Shown: piece after piece, positions 45,822-54,927 of the stretch
How the letters are laid out: each line of letters starts with the position of its first letter
Numbering within the stretch: position 1 is the stretch's first letter
Source: Bryobacterales bacterium
GTDB taxonomy: Bacteria; Acidobacteriota; Terriglobia; Bryobacterales; Bryobacteraceae
DNA length: 64,000 nucleotides
Assembly (NCBI GenBank): GCA_003167495.1
Contig: PMSX01000329.1
Location: 20,430 to 84,429, forward strand
Direction: 5' to 3'
Made by a program: the position numbers and the translations under genes
Notes under the pieces: model-generated
The model's input: only the letters and a program-made list of their open reading frames with translations
What the model was told of the DNA's origin: nothing
Database searches by the model: none

Positions 45822-48305
45822 ATGGCCAAAGCGTTTTTTCGGAGTAGTACGACGAACTTTTTGAACGACCTAAAGTTTGCGGTCCGTTCCCTCGCCCACA
45901 CCAAAGGGCTGACTATCACGGTAGTGCTCACGCTCGCCCTCGGCATCGGAGCGAACGCCGCCATTTTCACATTAGTGCGAGGCGTTCTCCTACGGCCGCT
46001 TGTCAATCGCGATGAGGATCGCCTCGTCTATATACGGCAGAGTGCTAATGGCATCGGAGTGGAGAATGCAAGGTTTTCAGTGCCGGAACTCCGCGACCTT
46101 CAGGAGCGCGTTAAGTCCATCACGAAGTTCGGCGACTTCTCCACTATCGGGTTCACTATGGTAGGTCTAGGCGAGCCGCGCGAGATTCGCGCCGGAGTTG
46201 TAGGCGGCACGTACTTCGAAGTCATGGGATTGCGCCCGGTTCTTGGCCGCCTGCTCGACATGCGGGATGACGGCCCAACTGCTGCGGGTGCTGCCGTATT
46301 GACCTATAGCTTTTGGAGTACTGTCCTGAAGAGCGATCCGTCGGTACTGAACAAAACCATCCGCCTCGGTACGCGCGAAGCGACGATTGTGGGAGTGCTT
46401 GAGCCATCGGTTCCGTACCCGGCGGAGACGGAACTTATTGCCAATATCGTCACCAGTCCGCATCATTTATCCGCCACGATGGTCACCGGAAGAGAGCACC
46501 GCATGACAGAACTCTTCGGCCGCCTCGCTCCGGGCGTTGACTTAGCGACGGCGCGCGCCGAACTTCAGACGGTTTACGCCTCGATCGTCAAGGATCATCC
46601 TGAAGCCTACTCGAAGAAGGGCGACCCCAGCATCGAGATTATACGTTTGCGCGATCAGATTACCTCACGCGCGAGGACCGTATTGCTGATTCTGATGGCC
46701 GCCTCCGTCCTGGTCTTCGTCATCGCCTGCTCGAACGTCGCCAACCTCATTCTGGCGCGCACCGTCCGCCGGGAAGGCGAACTCGCGATCCGCTCGGCAC
46801 TGGGAGCAACTGCTTCCGCACTGCGCCGCACACTGCTGGCGGAAAGTCTGCTATTGTGCGTCTCCGGTGCGGCGCTCGGCGTCCTGAGTGCTCGCCCTTT
46901 GGTCGCGATTCTGGCCCGTTACGCGGCGCGGTTCTCCGTGCGCGCTCTCGATCTCACGATCGATTCGAGCATGCTCTGGATCGGCGCAGCTCTAGCCCTA
47001 ATCGCCGCCGTCCTGCTCGCGTATGTGCCACGCCTCCCATCGTCTGATGGATCGCAGGGGTTGAACCTGGCAGCCAGCAGCCTCCGGATCACCGGCAGTA
47101 CCAGCCGCCGCCTCCGCATTTTCGCGGTCACACAAATCGCCGCGTCTTTTGTGTTACTCGCCGGAGCCAGCATGCTGCTCAAAACTTTGCTGGCGTTGCA
47201 GGCTACGCAAACAGGCATGGATGTCCGCCGCGTGCTCGCCATGAATGTGCCCGTCATGGATTACGGCAAAACGCCCGAGCAGGTCGTTAATTTCTACAAG
47301 GAGTCGATCCGGCAGATCAAAGCGCTGCCCGGTGTCGATGCCGTCGCGCTCGGTACAATCGTCCCGTGGCGCGATGCAGGCAACTTTGGGCCAGGATTTT
47401 CATTCTCCGCGGATGGCCATGTTCGCGCACCTGGCGAAGAGGACCCTCGCGCGCAATTCCGTTCGATCTCGCCCGGCTTTTTCGCCGCGCTCGGCGTTCC
47501 GCTTATCGCCGGACGCGACTTCAACGACAACGACAAGAAGGACAGCGAGATGGTGGTCATTGTCAGCCAGAGCCTCGCGCAGCGTATGTTCCCCAACCAG
47601 GACGCGGTTAACCGGCATATCTTCTGGACCGATCCGGTAATGAAGTTCGTCGACATCAGCACCACGCCACGTCGCATCGTGGGCGTGGCCGCCGATCTTG
47701 ATGACGAACACGTTGTGCCCGGCCCGGCCCTGAACATCTATGATCCCTTCGGGCAAGAAGGCACCTGGGGAGGCCGGCTGTTTGTACACACCCACGCTAA
47801 TCCCTACTCGCTGCTAACTCCCGTCACCCGCATCATCCGCGATAGGTCTGTTGAACAACCCGTCGAGCACGCAGCGACTCTGGAAGACATTCGCGCCGAA
47901 GTGCTTTCGCCCGATCGTCTCAATACGCTAGTGTTCGGCGTCTTCGCCGCAGTGGCTTTGGCGATCGCCGTAGTGGGAGTGGCCGGAGTGCTCGCCTTCT
48001 CGGTATCTGGCCGAATTCGCGAATTCGGAGTGCGGCTTGCCATGGGATCGGAGCCACGGCACCTGCTGACTAGTGTCGTGAAGGAAGGTCTCATCATGGC
48101 TGGAACCGGAGTCGTTGTCGGAGCCCTTGGTGGTCTCGGTCTGGCGCGTTTGGCGGGTAGCTATTTCTCGGAAATGCGTATGCCCGATGCCGCAGCCGTC
48201 ATAGGTTCAGTGCTAGTGCTGTTGGCCTCGGCTGTCATCGCTTCAGCGTTGCCCGCTGCCCGCGCTGCCCGCGTCGACGTCATGCAAGCCTTAAGATCTG
48301 AGTGA
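45822..48305 (+). CDS. ADOP-family duplicated ABC permease, no PadR partner
   Basis: An 827-residue protein. It lacks most of the cytosolic N-terminal segment of the other two and starts 15 residues before FLNDLKFAVRSLAHTKGLTI, the region before helix 1 (VVLTLALGIGANAAIFTLVR). It then has the periplasmic domain, an FtsX unit (LILMAASVLVFVIACSNVAN and RSALGATASALR), the second periplasmic domain and the last unit (LAFSVSGRIREFGVRLAMGS). AGGATG lies 7 bases before ATG 45822. It stands alone with its own promoter. Confidence 0.93.
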   Translation: MAKAFFRSSTTNFLNDLKFAVRSLAHTKGLTITVVLTLALGIGANAAIFTLVRGVLLRPLVNRDEDRLVYIRQSANGIGVENARFSVPELRDLQERVKSITKFGDFSTIGFTMVGLGEPREIRAGVVGGTYFEVMGLRPVLGRLLDMRDDGPTAAGAAVLTYSFWSTVLKSDPSVLNKTIRLGTREATIVGVLEPSVPYPAETELIANIVTSPHHLSATMVTGREHRMTELFGRLAPGVDLATARAELQTVYASIVKDHPEAYSKKGDPSIEIIRLRDQITSRARTVLLILMAASVLVFVIACSNVANLILARTVRREGELAIRSALGATASALRRTLLAESLLLCVSGAALGVLSARPLVAILARYAARFSVRALDLTIDSSMLWIGAALALIAAVLLAYVPRLPSSDGSQGLNLAASSLRITGSTSRRLRIFAVTQIAASFVLLAGASMLLKTLLALQATQTGMDVRRVLAMNVPVMDYGKTPEQVVNFYKESIRQIKALPGVDAVALGTIVPWRDAGNFGPGFSFSADGHVRAPGEEDPRAQFRSISPGFFAALGVPLIAGRDFNDNDKKDSEMVVIVSQSLAQRMFPNQDAVNRHIFWTDPVMKFVDISTTPRRIVGVAADLDDEHVVPGPALNIYDPFGQEGTWGGRLFVHTHANPYSLLTPVTRIIRDRSVEQPVEHAATLEDIRAEVLSPDRLNTLVFGVFAAVALAIAVVGVAGVLAFSVSGRIREFGVRLAMGSEPRHLLTSVVKEGLIMAGTGVVVGALGGLGLARLAGSYFSEMRMPDAAAVIGSVLVLLASAVIASALPAARAARVDVMQALRSE

Positions 48306-48371
48306 TCGTACGGCCCATTCAATCGCAAGATTCGGATAATTTCGGGCCGTCGATTCCGTTATCGTCAAGGC

Positions 48372-49046
48372 ATGCACAAAACCATCGAGCCGACAATTCT
48401 GTATTTCGGAACGCCAGTAGCTTTGATCAGCACTTTGAACCCGGACGGATCGCCAAATCTGGCGCCGATGTCCTCCGCATGGTGGCTTGGCTGGACGTGC
48501 ATGCTTGGGCTGGGCCAAATGGGGCAGACATCACAGAATCTGATTCGGACCAGCGAGTGCGTGATCAACTTGCCTTCCGAAGACCTCGTTACACACGTGG
48601 ATCGCCTCGCGTTGACCACCGGTAAAGATCCCGTCCCGGAAAGGAAAAGCGAGTGGGGATACCGGTTCGAACCTAAGAAGTTTGGAGTTTCCGGACTGAC
48701 GCCAATAGAATCGCAAGCGGTCAGACCGCCGCGTGTGCTCGAGTGTCCCGTACAGATGGAAGGCATAGTGCACCACTATCGTCCGTTCGGTAAAAATGTG
48801 ACCGCGAACGTTTTCGAGGTGCATATCGTCAAGCTGCATGTGGACGACAACCTCATCGTCAGCAACGGCGCGCGTCCCCACATCGACCCGCTGCGCTGGC
48901 GGCCATTAATCATGAGTTTCTGCCGGTTTTTCGGACTGGGCGGTGAAGTGCACCCGTCGCGTTTGGCCGAGTCCGATTTCATGAAATTCGTATATGCTCA
49001 ACCCCAGGCTGGCGGTGCAAGTGCTCCACCTAACCGCGCATCGTGA
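48372..49046 (+). CDS. Flavin reductase-like FMN-binding protein
   Basis: A 224-residue protein of the flavin reductase-like split-barrel family. The start reads YFGTPVALISTLNPDGSPNL and is followed by APMSSAWWLGW, NLIRTSECVINLPSEDL and GIVHHYRPFGKNVTANVFEV. Members bind FMN and reduce flavin or act as NADPH oxidoreductases of unknown partner. The N-terminal stretch and W-W pair differ somewhat from common members. It stands alone between an ADOP gene and a convergent methyltransferase (26 bases apart). Confidence 0.85.
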   Translation: MHKTIEPTILYFGTPVALISTLNPDGSPNLAPMSSAWWLGWTCMLGLGQMGQTSQNLIRTSECVINLPSEDLVTHVDRLALTTGKDPVPERKSEWGYRFEPKKFGVSGLTPIESQAVRPPRVLECPVQMEGIVHHYRPFGKNVTANVFEVHIVKLHVDDNLIVSNGARPHIDPLRWRPLIMSFCRFFGLGGEVHPSRLAESDFMKFVYAQPQAGGASAPPNRAS

Positions 49047-49072
49047 ATGTGTCGAACGACGAATTGTTCCGG

Positions 49073-49798
49073 TCAGGGCTTGACCCCGCCAAAGACCGCC
49101 AGTTCGAACCACTTGAAGTAGCAGTCCGCATGCACGAAGCCGATCTTGCGAAGCCAATCTACCTGAACGTTTACTGGTTCCAAAATGTTGTCGGCCTTAT
49201 CGGCGCGGCCGTGATATTCCGCGTCAACGAGCGCCCGATCCTTGCCGGTCCAGGAGCTGATGTGGTCGATGTAAACGGCATCGTAGAGAGCCTCCACCTC
49301 GCTGGACACACTGGCGACATGCTCGATATTGATGAAAAGGCCACCCGCTGCAAGCAAGTCGAAAATTTCCGCATAGAGCGAATACTTTCGGGCATGGGGC
49401 AGGTGATGGATTGCAAATCCGGAAACCACCAGGTCGGCGTGAGCGCGGCCGGCGAACTCGGCCAACGGGACGCGCAGGTCGCCGTGAACAATCTCGCAGC
49501 GGTCTGCGTCCGTCGCCATCGCCAGCCTCGCTCGTTCGAGCATCGGTTCGGAATGATCGACGAGCACGGCCGACGCCTGCGGATATTCGGCCAATAAGGC
49601 TCGTGCTAGAAAGCCATCGCCGCAACCAAGATCCAGAATATGGCGGGGTTCCGGCCGAAAATGCCGCACGAGCCTGAGCATGACCCCAACCTGCTCGGGG
49701 CCAAAAGGAATTGCCCCCCGCCGTTCGTCAAGGAATTTCAGAGCGACTACCGGATCCTGCCAACTTGAACTCTTCTTTTCAGTCATGTCTTTGCTCAT
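49073..49798 (-). CDS. Class I SAM-dependent methyltransferase
   Basis: A 241-residue enzyme. The SAM site is HILDLGCGDGFLARALLAEY, followed by VLVDHSEPMLERAR and CEIVHGDLRVPLAE, then VVSGFAIHHLP and LLAAGGLFINIEHVA, the layout of small-molecule methyltransferases. The substrate is not indicated. It is divergent from the phosphoesterase gene, with a 56-base gap. Confidence 0.88.
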   Translation of the reverse strand: MSKDMTEKKSSSWQDPVVALKFLDERRGAIPFGPEQVGVMLRLVRHFRPEPRHILDLGCGDGFLARALLAEYPQASAVLVDHSEPMLERARLAMATDADRCEIVHGDLRVPLAEFAGRAHADLVVSGFAIHHLPHARKYSLYAEIFDLLAAGGLFINIEHVASVSSEVEALYDAVYIDHISSWTGKDRALVDAEYHGRADKADNILEPVNVQVDWLRKIGFVHADCYFKWFELAVFGGVKP

Positions 49799-49854
49799 AA
49801 GCTCGAAAGTAACTAACTATTAACAACTCGCGTTTATAGTATTACCAGACGCCC

Positions 49855-51303
49855 ATGCCTGACAATCAACTCTCTTCAATCAATAATATTGTTGTTCTGA
49901 TGCTGGAGAACCGCTCCTTTGACCACATGCTGGGACTTCTATGTTCGGCGAGCGGCAATGTCTCGCCCACCGGTCAGCCGTTCGAAGGCTTGACCGGACA
50001 AGAATCGAACCCGGGCACCGACGGCACGGCGGTTCCGGTTTTCACAATCGCGTCCAGCGATCCCAACGCGTACTTCATGCCTGGCGCTGATCCAGGCGAA
50101 GGCTATTCAGCTACAAATTCGCAGCTCTTCGGAAGCACGACCGCTCCTACACCGCCGGTGGCAACAAACAACGGCTTCGTTAGCGATTTCAGCTACACGC
50201 TCGGCTGGGAATCGACGGAGGGCTGGTCGATTATTGCGGGCACCACCGCTAACGACATTTTGGGCGTGTTCCCGCCATCAATGCTGCCAGTGCTTTCCGG
50301 CCTTGCCAGCGGTTTCGCCGTTTGTGATTACTGGTTTGGATCTGCGCCGACGGAGACGCTACCGAATCGTGCCTTCGTGAATGCCGGAACCTCCCAAGGC
50401 CACATGGATGACAAGACCACTAAATACACGTGCCCGACCATTTTCGGTCTGCTCTCCCAAAACAACGTGTCATGGAGCATTTACGGCTACGATGAACCGC
50501 CACTGACGCGTTTAGATTTTCCGGATACAACGGCTGCTGATGACAGCCACTTCGGCGAGTTCACCGATTTCCAGACAGCCGCCGCCAACGGAACGCTGCC
50601 ATCTTATACGTTTCTGGAGCCAAGCTGGGAGGCCAGTGGGAACAGTCAACACCCGAACTATAACGTTGCCCTGGGCGAGCAACTGATTCACGACGTTTAC
50701 TACGCGTTGCGGAACGGTCCTGCCTGGAATCAGACGCTACTGATTATCACGTATGACGAGCACGGAGGCTGCTATGATCACGTGCCGCCGCCTTCGGGTG
50801 CGGTGCCGCCCGACGATTCGGTAGGCGAGTATGGGTTCGATTTTACCCGCTTTGGCCCGCGCGTCCCGACGGTGCTGGTGTCGCCGCTGATCGCGGCGGG
50901 TACTGTGTTTCGAGTGGCTGCGGGAGGCATGCCGCTGGATCACACATCTATTTTGAAGACCATCGAAACACGGTGGAATCTACCGGCACTCACGGCGCGG
51001 GACGCTGCGGCAAGCGATGTGGGAGACGTGTTGACTCTGACGCAACCACGCACGGATGATCCGCTACAGGGCGTGACGGTGCCCGTTGCCAGTGGGCAAA
51101 ATCCCAACGAAGACCAACCTTCTCACTTGCAGGAAGTGCACGCCGATCTAGTATCGCAGCTCCCAGTCCCCGATCAGCAAGGTGGAACCCACCACACAAT
51201 GCCCCAGCTGAAAACGAACAGCGACTACAAAGCCTACATCCGCGCACGCACCGAAGCGTGGCGCAACTCACGGAAACCAAGCCCGTCGGCAGCACACGCG
51301 TAA
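49855..51303 (+). CDS. Phosphoesterase (phospholipase C/acid phosphatase-like)
   Basis: A 482-residue enzyme of the PF04185 phosphoesterase family. The family start motif MLENRSFDHMLG is at 16-27 and the metal-binding part reads TYDEHGGCYDHVPPP with D301, E302 and H303. Further conserved spots are DYWFGSAPTETLPNR and FGPRVPTVLVSPLI. Such enzymes split phospholipids or phosphomonoesters. There is no signal peptide, which is unusual for a group that is often exported. The next genes are a PHS-like carrier and PstS, suggesting phosphate scavenging. Confidence 0.88.
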   Translation: MPDNQLSSINNIVVLMLENRSFDHMLGLLCSASGNVSPTGQPFEGLTGQESNPGTDGTAVPVFTIASSDPNAYFMPGADPGEGYSATNSQLFGSTTAPTPPVATNNGFVSDFSYTLGWESTEGWSIIAGTTANDILGVFPPSMLPVLSGLASGFAVCDYWFGSAPTETLPNRAFVNAGTSQGHMDDKTTKYTCPTIFGLLSQNNVSWSIYGYDEPPLTRLDFPDTTAADDSHFGEFTDFQTAAANGTLPSYTFLEPSWEASGNSQHPNYNVALGEQLIHDVYYALRNGPAWNQTLLIITYDEHGGCYDHVPPPSGAVPPDDSVGEYGFDFTRFGPRVPTVLVSPLIAAGTVFRVAAGGMPLDHTSILKTIETRWNLPALTARDAAASDVGDVLTLTQPRTDDPLQGVTVPVASGQNPNEDQPSHLQEVHADLVSQLPVPDQQGGTHHTMPQLKTNSDYKAYIRARTEAWRNSRKPSPSAAHA

Positions 51304-51324
51304 TATCCGCGGACCTCTCGACAT

Positions 51325-52851
51325 TCAAGCGATTGCTGCCTTGGACTTTTCGGGCTCGCTTGTTGCCTCGCCGATATGGTCGAGATTGACACCGGCAGTC
51401 TCGATTCGGAATTGCCACGTCACCACCGCCCCAAGCAGCGACGCGACGATCAAGCCGTAGAGCAGCAATCGCGTGCCGATCGCGACTAACAAAATCGGAA
51501 AGAGGAACGCGGTTGCAACCGCACCGATCTTGGCGAATGCGGCTGCGAAGCCGGCGCCCTTACCGCGGATTGCGGTCGGGAAGACTTCGCCGGCCAGCAA
51601 GTAGGTTTGCGCATTCGGCCCAAGATTGGTCATGAAGTCGAACAGCATGAAGCCGGCGAAAATCAGAGCGATTTTGGCACCGCCGGTAAAATCGACCGAG
51701 AGTGAAGCGAGCAATAGACCAATTGCGCAGCCGACGAAGCCAATGATCTGCAGCCGAATCCGGCCTAACTTGTCCGCCAGCAAAACGGCACAGCCAATGC
51801 CGACAATCAGCAGCGGCGTGATCAGGGCCGCACCTTTGGCGGCTAGGATATCGTTGGCGATAACGTCGCTCATGCTACGCACGTGCTCCCCCTGGTCCGC
51901 CTGTTGCCCGAGGGCCGCGGCTAGAATGGTTGGCGTGAAGATGCCGATGCCATAGGTGCCGAGATCCTGCAGGAACCACGGTACGGAAGCGAGAATCGTT
52001 GCGCGGCGATTGCGCTTGTTAAATAACGAAAAGAAGGAACCACCGGCATGTGTATGACTGCCTTCGGCGGCGTCCGGCGGCGATAGCACGATGTTCGTTG
52101 GATATTGGGGTGTACGCACAAGCAGCCTGCTAGCGGCAATCGCCGCTTTTTCGTGGGATCCACGAGTGAATAGCCAATTTGCGCTTTCGATGATATAGAA
52201 ACGGCCTATGGTGACAACCAGAGCTGGGATTACGGCGGTCGCATACATCCAGCGCCACGCGCTCAGATCAGGCACGATGACCAGCACGGTGTAGCCGGCT
52301 GCGGTGCCGGCCAAAGCACCCACGGCTTGGAATGCGAACGCACCCAGCACGAGGCGGCCACGGCTGGTGCTCGGGATGTTCTCGGAAATGATCATGTGCG
52401 CAGTGGGATAGTCGCAACCAAGTGCGAGCCCAAGTCCGAACAGACAAATCAGCAGGGAGAGAAAGTTCGTGCACATCACGGCCAAGGCAAGGAACGCGGT
52501 GAAGATAATCATCTCCACGACGAACATCGACTTACGCCCAAACTGATCCGATAAACTGCCAAGGCCGACGGCACCGATCAGAATGCCGAAAAGGCTCGCG
52601 GCGCTTAGCAAGCCATCTTGAGCGGCGTTGATATTGAATTGACGCTCGATGAGTGGCAACGCGACGCCGGTCAAGAAAACGACGAATCCCTCAAAGAACT
52701 TGCCGGCGGCGGCCAGCATCCAGATGCGCCGTTGCATCGTTGTCATTGGGGAAGAGGGAAGCGGCGTGCCGTCGGGCCAAATCGGCCGCTCGTCTATGTA
52801 GTGCTGCACCGTGCGCGGTTGGTGCGGGGCTGGGTTGGCAAAATTTGACAC
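51325..52851 (-). CDS. MFS transporter, phosphate:H+ symporter-like (PHS type)
   Basis: A 508-residue protein with about 12 helices. LGSLSDQFGRKSMFV is motif A. Three places are like the eukaryotic PHO84/PHS group: LGCDYPTAHMIISENIPSTS, PWFLQDLGTYGIGIFTPTIL and NLGPNAQTYLLAGEVFPTAI. Phosphate import with protons is thus likely, though sugar carriers cannot be excluded. It starts at GTG 52851, with AAAGGA upstream, only 16 bases after the pstS stop, so they are one operon. Confidence 0.8.
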   Translation of the reverse strand: MSNFANPAPHQPRTVQHYIDERPIWPDGTPLPSSPMTTMQRRIWMLAAAGKFFEGFVVFLTGVALPLIERQFNINAAQDGLLSAASLFGILIGAVGLGSLSDQFGRKSMFVVEMIIFTAFLALAVMCTNFLSLLICLFGLGLALGCDYPTAHMIISENIPSTSRGRLVLGAFAFQAVGALAGTAAGYTVLVIVPDLSAWRWMYATAVIPALVVTIGRFYIIESANWLFTRGSHEKAAIAASRLLVRTPQYPTNIVLSPPDAAEGSHTHAGGSFFSLFNKRNRRATILASVPWFLQDLGTYGIGIFTPTILAAALGQQADQGEHVRSMSDVIANDILAAKGAALITPLLIVGIGCAVLLADKLGRIRLQIIGFVGCAIGLLLASLSVDFTGGAKIALIFAGFMLFDFMTNLGPNAQTYLLAGEVFPTAIRGKGAGFAAAFAKIGAVATAFLFPILLVAIGTRLLLYGLIVASLLGAVVTWQFRIETAGVNLDHIGEATSEPEKSKAAIA

Positions 52852-52867
52852 GGCAATATCCTTTTAT

Positions 52868-53989
52868 TTACGCGCCTGGCTGGCGGATTTTGGCGATTTG
52901 TATTTCACTCAGCGCACGTATGGTTGTCGGTAACACGATGAAATGCACGGGGTCAAGAAAGCGTACCGCACTGCCGCCTTGTGGTGCGATGCACCAGAGC
53001 AGGAAATTGGTGATCGCCTCTGCAACCTGCGGGTTGGGCTGTTTAACCGAGACGATCGCGTATTCGTAGTTGATCAGCGGATACGAATCAGCGCCAGGCG
53101 CAAATACGAGCGTGAGGCGTTCGTCGGGTGGTGTACGCGGAGTGAGCCTCGCGGCGGCCGCAGTAATCGTTACGGCGGTGGGAAGGACGAATTTCCCATC
53201 CTGGTTTTGGAGCATCGCGGTTTCGAGACCAGCTTTATCGGCGTCGGATTCAAAGCTCGCGCCAAGATAGCCAACCGCGTAGGGTGTGCGGCCGAGGGCC
53301 TGCACCATTTCCGGATTTCCAGATACGGTCTGACTGTCGGCAACCGACGGCCAATTTACGCTTGTTCCGTAGCCAACCCGTTTCTCCCAATCGGAAGGAA
53401 CCGTTAGGCCCGATTCGCTCAAGCGGGTCGAGAAAGTTAGGAATTGGGTGAAGATGAAGGTGTCGCCAGAACCATCGGCGCGATGGATCGGAATGATGGC
53501 ATGGTGCGGCAGGTGGACACCGCGATTGAGGGCAGCAATCGCCGCCTCATCCCATTCGCGTATCTTACCGGAATAAATCCCAGCTAACACCGACCCGCTC
53601 AGTTTCAGTGAGGCGCCTCTCAACTCCGGTATGTTTGCTTCTATTGTCTGCGCCGAGATGGCGAGCGGGATGTTCAGGATGTGCGGGTTAGCCATCGCCG
53701 TATTGTCGGACATGTAGGCGTCCGATGTGCCGATCTGCACATGTTTCGCGATTACTTGAGCGATACCGTCACTCGAGTTAGTAGCGCCGACCGTTACGTG
53801 CAAGTCAGGATCAACTTTCGCGTATGCATCAACCCAAGCCTTGAACAGGGGCAAAATCAATGTGGACCCCGTTTCGGAGACAGTCACCGCTGGTGAATGC
53901 CCAGCTGCGAAAGACAAGAACACTAACCCAGCGGTGAACGCGGTAGCGCGTCGTACCCTGCGAAGCATGTTTGTGTGGCGGCCACTCAT
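52868..53989 (-). CDS. pstS: PstS-like phosphate-binding protein
   Basis: A 373-residue periplasmic binding protein with a signal (ATAFTAGLVFLSFAAGHSPA). It resembles PstS: ETGSTLILPLFKAWVDAYAK, SSDGIAQVIAKHVQIGTSDA, NIPLAISAQTIE, LAGIYSGKIREWDEAAIAAL and IHRADGSGDTFIF, which line the phosphate site. The usual PstC, PstA and PstB genes are absent; an MFS carrier follows instead. ATG 53989 has AGGAGAGGAG six bases upstream. Confidence 0.88.
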   Translation of the reverse strand: MSGRHTNMLRRVRRATAFTAGLVFLSFAAGHSPAVTVSETGSTLILPLFKAWVDAYAKVDPDLHVTVGATNSSDGIAQVIAKHVQIGTSDAYMSDNTAMANPHILNIPLAISAQTIEANIPELRGASLKLSGSVLAGIYSGKIREWDEAAIAALNRGVHLPHHAIIPIHRADGSGDTFIFTQFLTFSTRLSESGLTVPSDWEKRVGYGTSVNWPSVADSQTVSGNPEMVQALGRTPYAVGYLGASFESDADKAGLETAMLQNQDGKFVLPTAVTITAAAARLTPRTPPDERLTLVFAPGADSYPLINYEYAIVSVKQPNPQVAEAITNFLLWCIAPQGGSAVRFLDPVHFIVLPTTIRALSEIQIAKIRQPGA

Positions 53990-54155
53990 GCAGCACTCCT
54001 CTCCTGTTTCTCGAGGCTGCGGACTCGGATTGCCGCCAGCCGATGGCTTATGGTTATTCCTGTCTACCGTAACAGGCTTGGGTTGCAGAATGATGACAAT
54101 ATTGCGGCGAGACGGGAACGGTACACGGACAGCCGTTAAGACCGAAGAATTACGG

Positions 54156-54377
54156 ATGACTGAGGCCAGCAGGCCTCTTGCTAAACTTCACTTTACAGAC
54201 ATTAACGCAGGAGTCCGCCGTGCCCGAGACAGCCAGTGGAACTTAGACGTGGAATCGCGCTTTCGAGCGTCGATGATCGAGCTGAGCTTACTCGCATTGC
54301 TCATCGTAGTGCTCGTTGCTTCCATTTACGCCGTCCACGCTCGACCGGCGAACGACGCCGAGGCAGTCGAACACTAA
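54156..54377 (+). CDS. Small single-pass membrane protein (uncertain)
   Basis: A possible 73-residue protein. Its second half has one hydrophobic helix (MIELSLLALLIVVLVASIYA) with a short charged tail on both sides. No family is recognised, and there is no clear ribosome binding site before ATG 54156; ATGs at 54090 and 54093 would extend it. It lies divergent from pstS. Confidence 0.35.
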   Translation: MTEASRPLAKLHFTDINAGVRRARDSQWNLDVESRFRASMIELSLLALLIVVLVASIYAVHARPANDAEAVEH

Positions 54378-54417
54378 TCCATCTACGTTCCGGCACGAAC
54401 ACAGGGCCAACCGGATG

Positions 54418-54675
54418 TCAGGCCCAGATCTTCGGAGGCTCTCCCGGTACGGGCTTGGTCGGCGGTTGCTCTGGCTGCGCAGGGAGAGCCGGCAAGAGCA
54501 CCATCGGCCGTTCTGTTCTGGTTGGTGGTGTTTGCGGCGGAATCGGCACTCTTCCTTTGCCCTTCAGCTTTTTCGCCAGCGGCGTCCAGCAGGCGGAGCA
54601 AATCTCGTACTCTCTGCTATCGATAACTTTCCGCAGGCATCTTACTGTTTGCCCGCACAGAGCGCAAATAGCCAT
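54418..54675 (-). CDS. Small zinc-ribbon protein of unknown function
   Basis: An 85-residue protein. The first 26 residues contain CALCGQTVRCL and EICSACW, two CxxC pairs that would bind one zinc ion. The C-terminal half is Pro-rich and basic (KGKGRVPIPPQTPPTRTERP), and probably disordered. No known family name fits. It stands alone. A longer form from 54786 has an unlikely Arg/Pro-rich start. Confidence 0.6.
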   Translation of the reverse strand: MAICALCGQTVRCLRKVIDSREYEICSACWTPLAKKLKGKGRVPIPPQTPPTRTERPMVLLPALPAQPEQPPTKPVPGEPPKIWA

Positions 54676-54927
54676 AGTAACTACTCTTACTTTAGCATCG
54701 GCAAAGCAGAGGCGGAAGATACAGATCGATACGGGGAGTGAGGTGGGAAGAGGGGTGCGACGCCTTGGTCTTAGGCGCCGCGCCATGTCGTTGCTTTCAA
54801 GGTTATTTGTAGCTTACGGCAATTCGGCGTTCTCGTCTTGAGCTATTGGATCGAATTATTTCTACAACCTTTGGTTGACTGCTGGCCTGTCGATCATGCC
54901 CCCTGGCTTTTCCGTGCGCTGTCGGAA

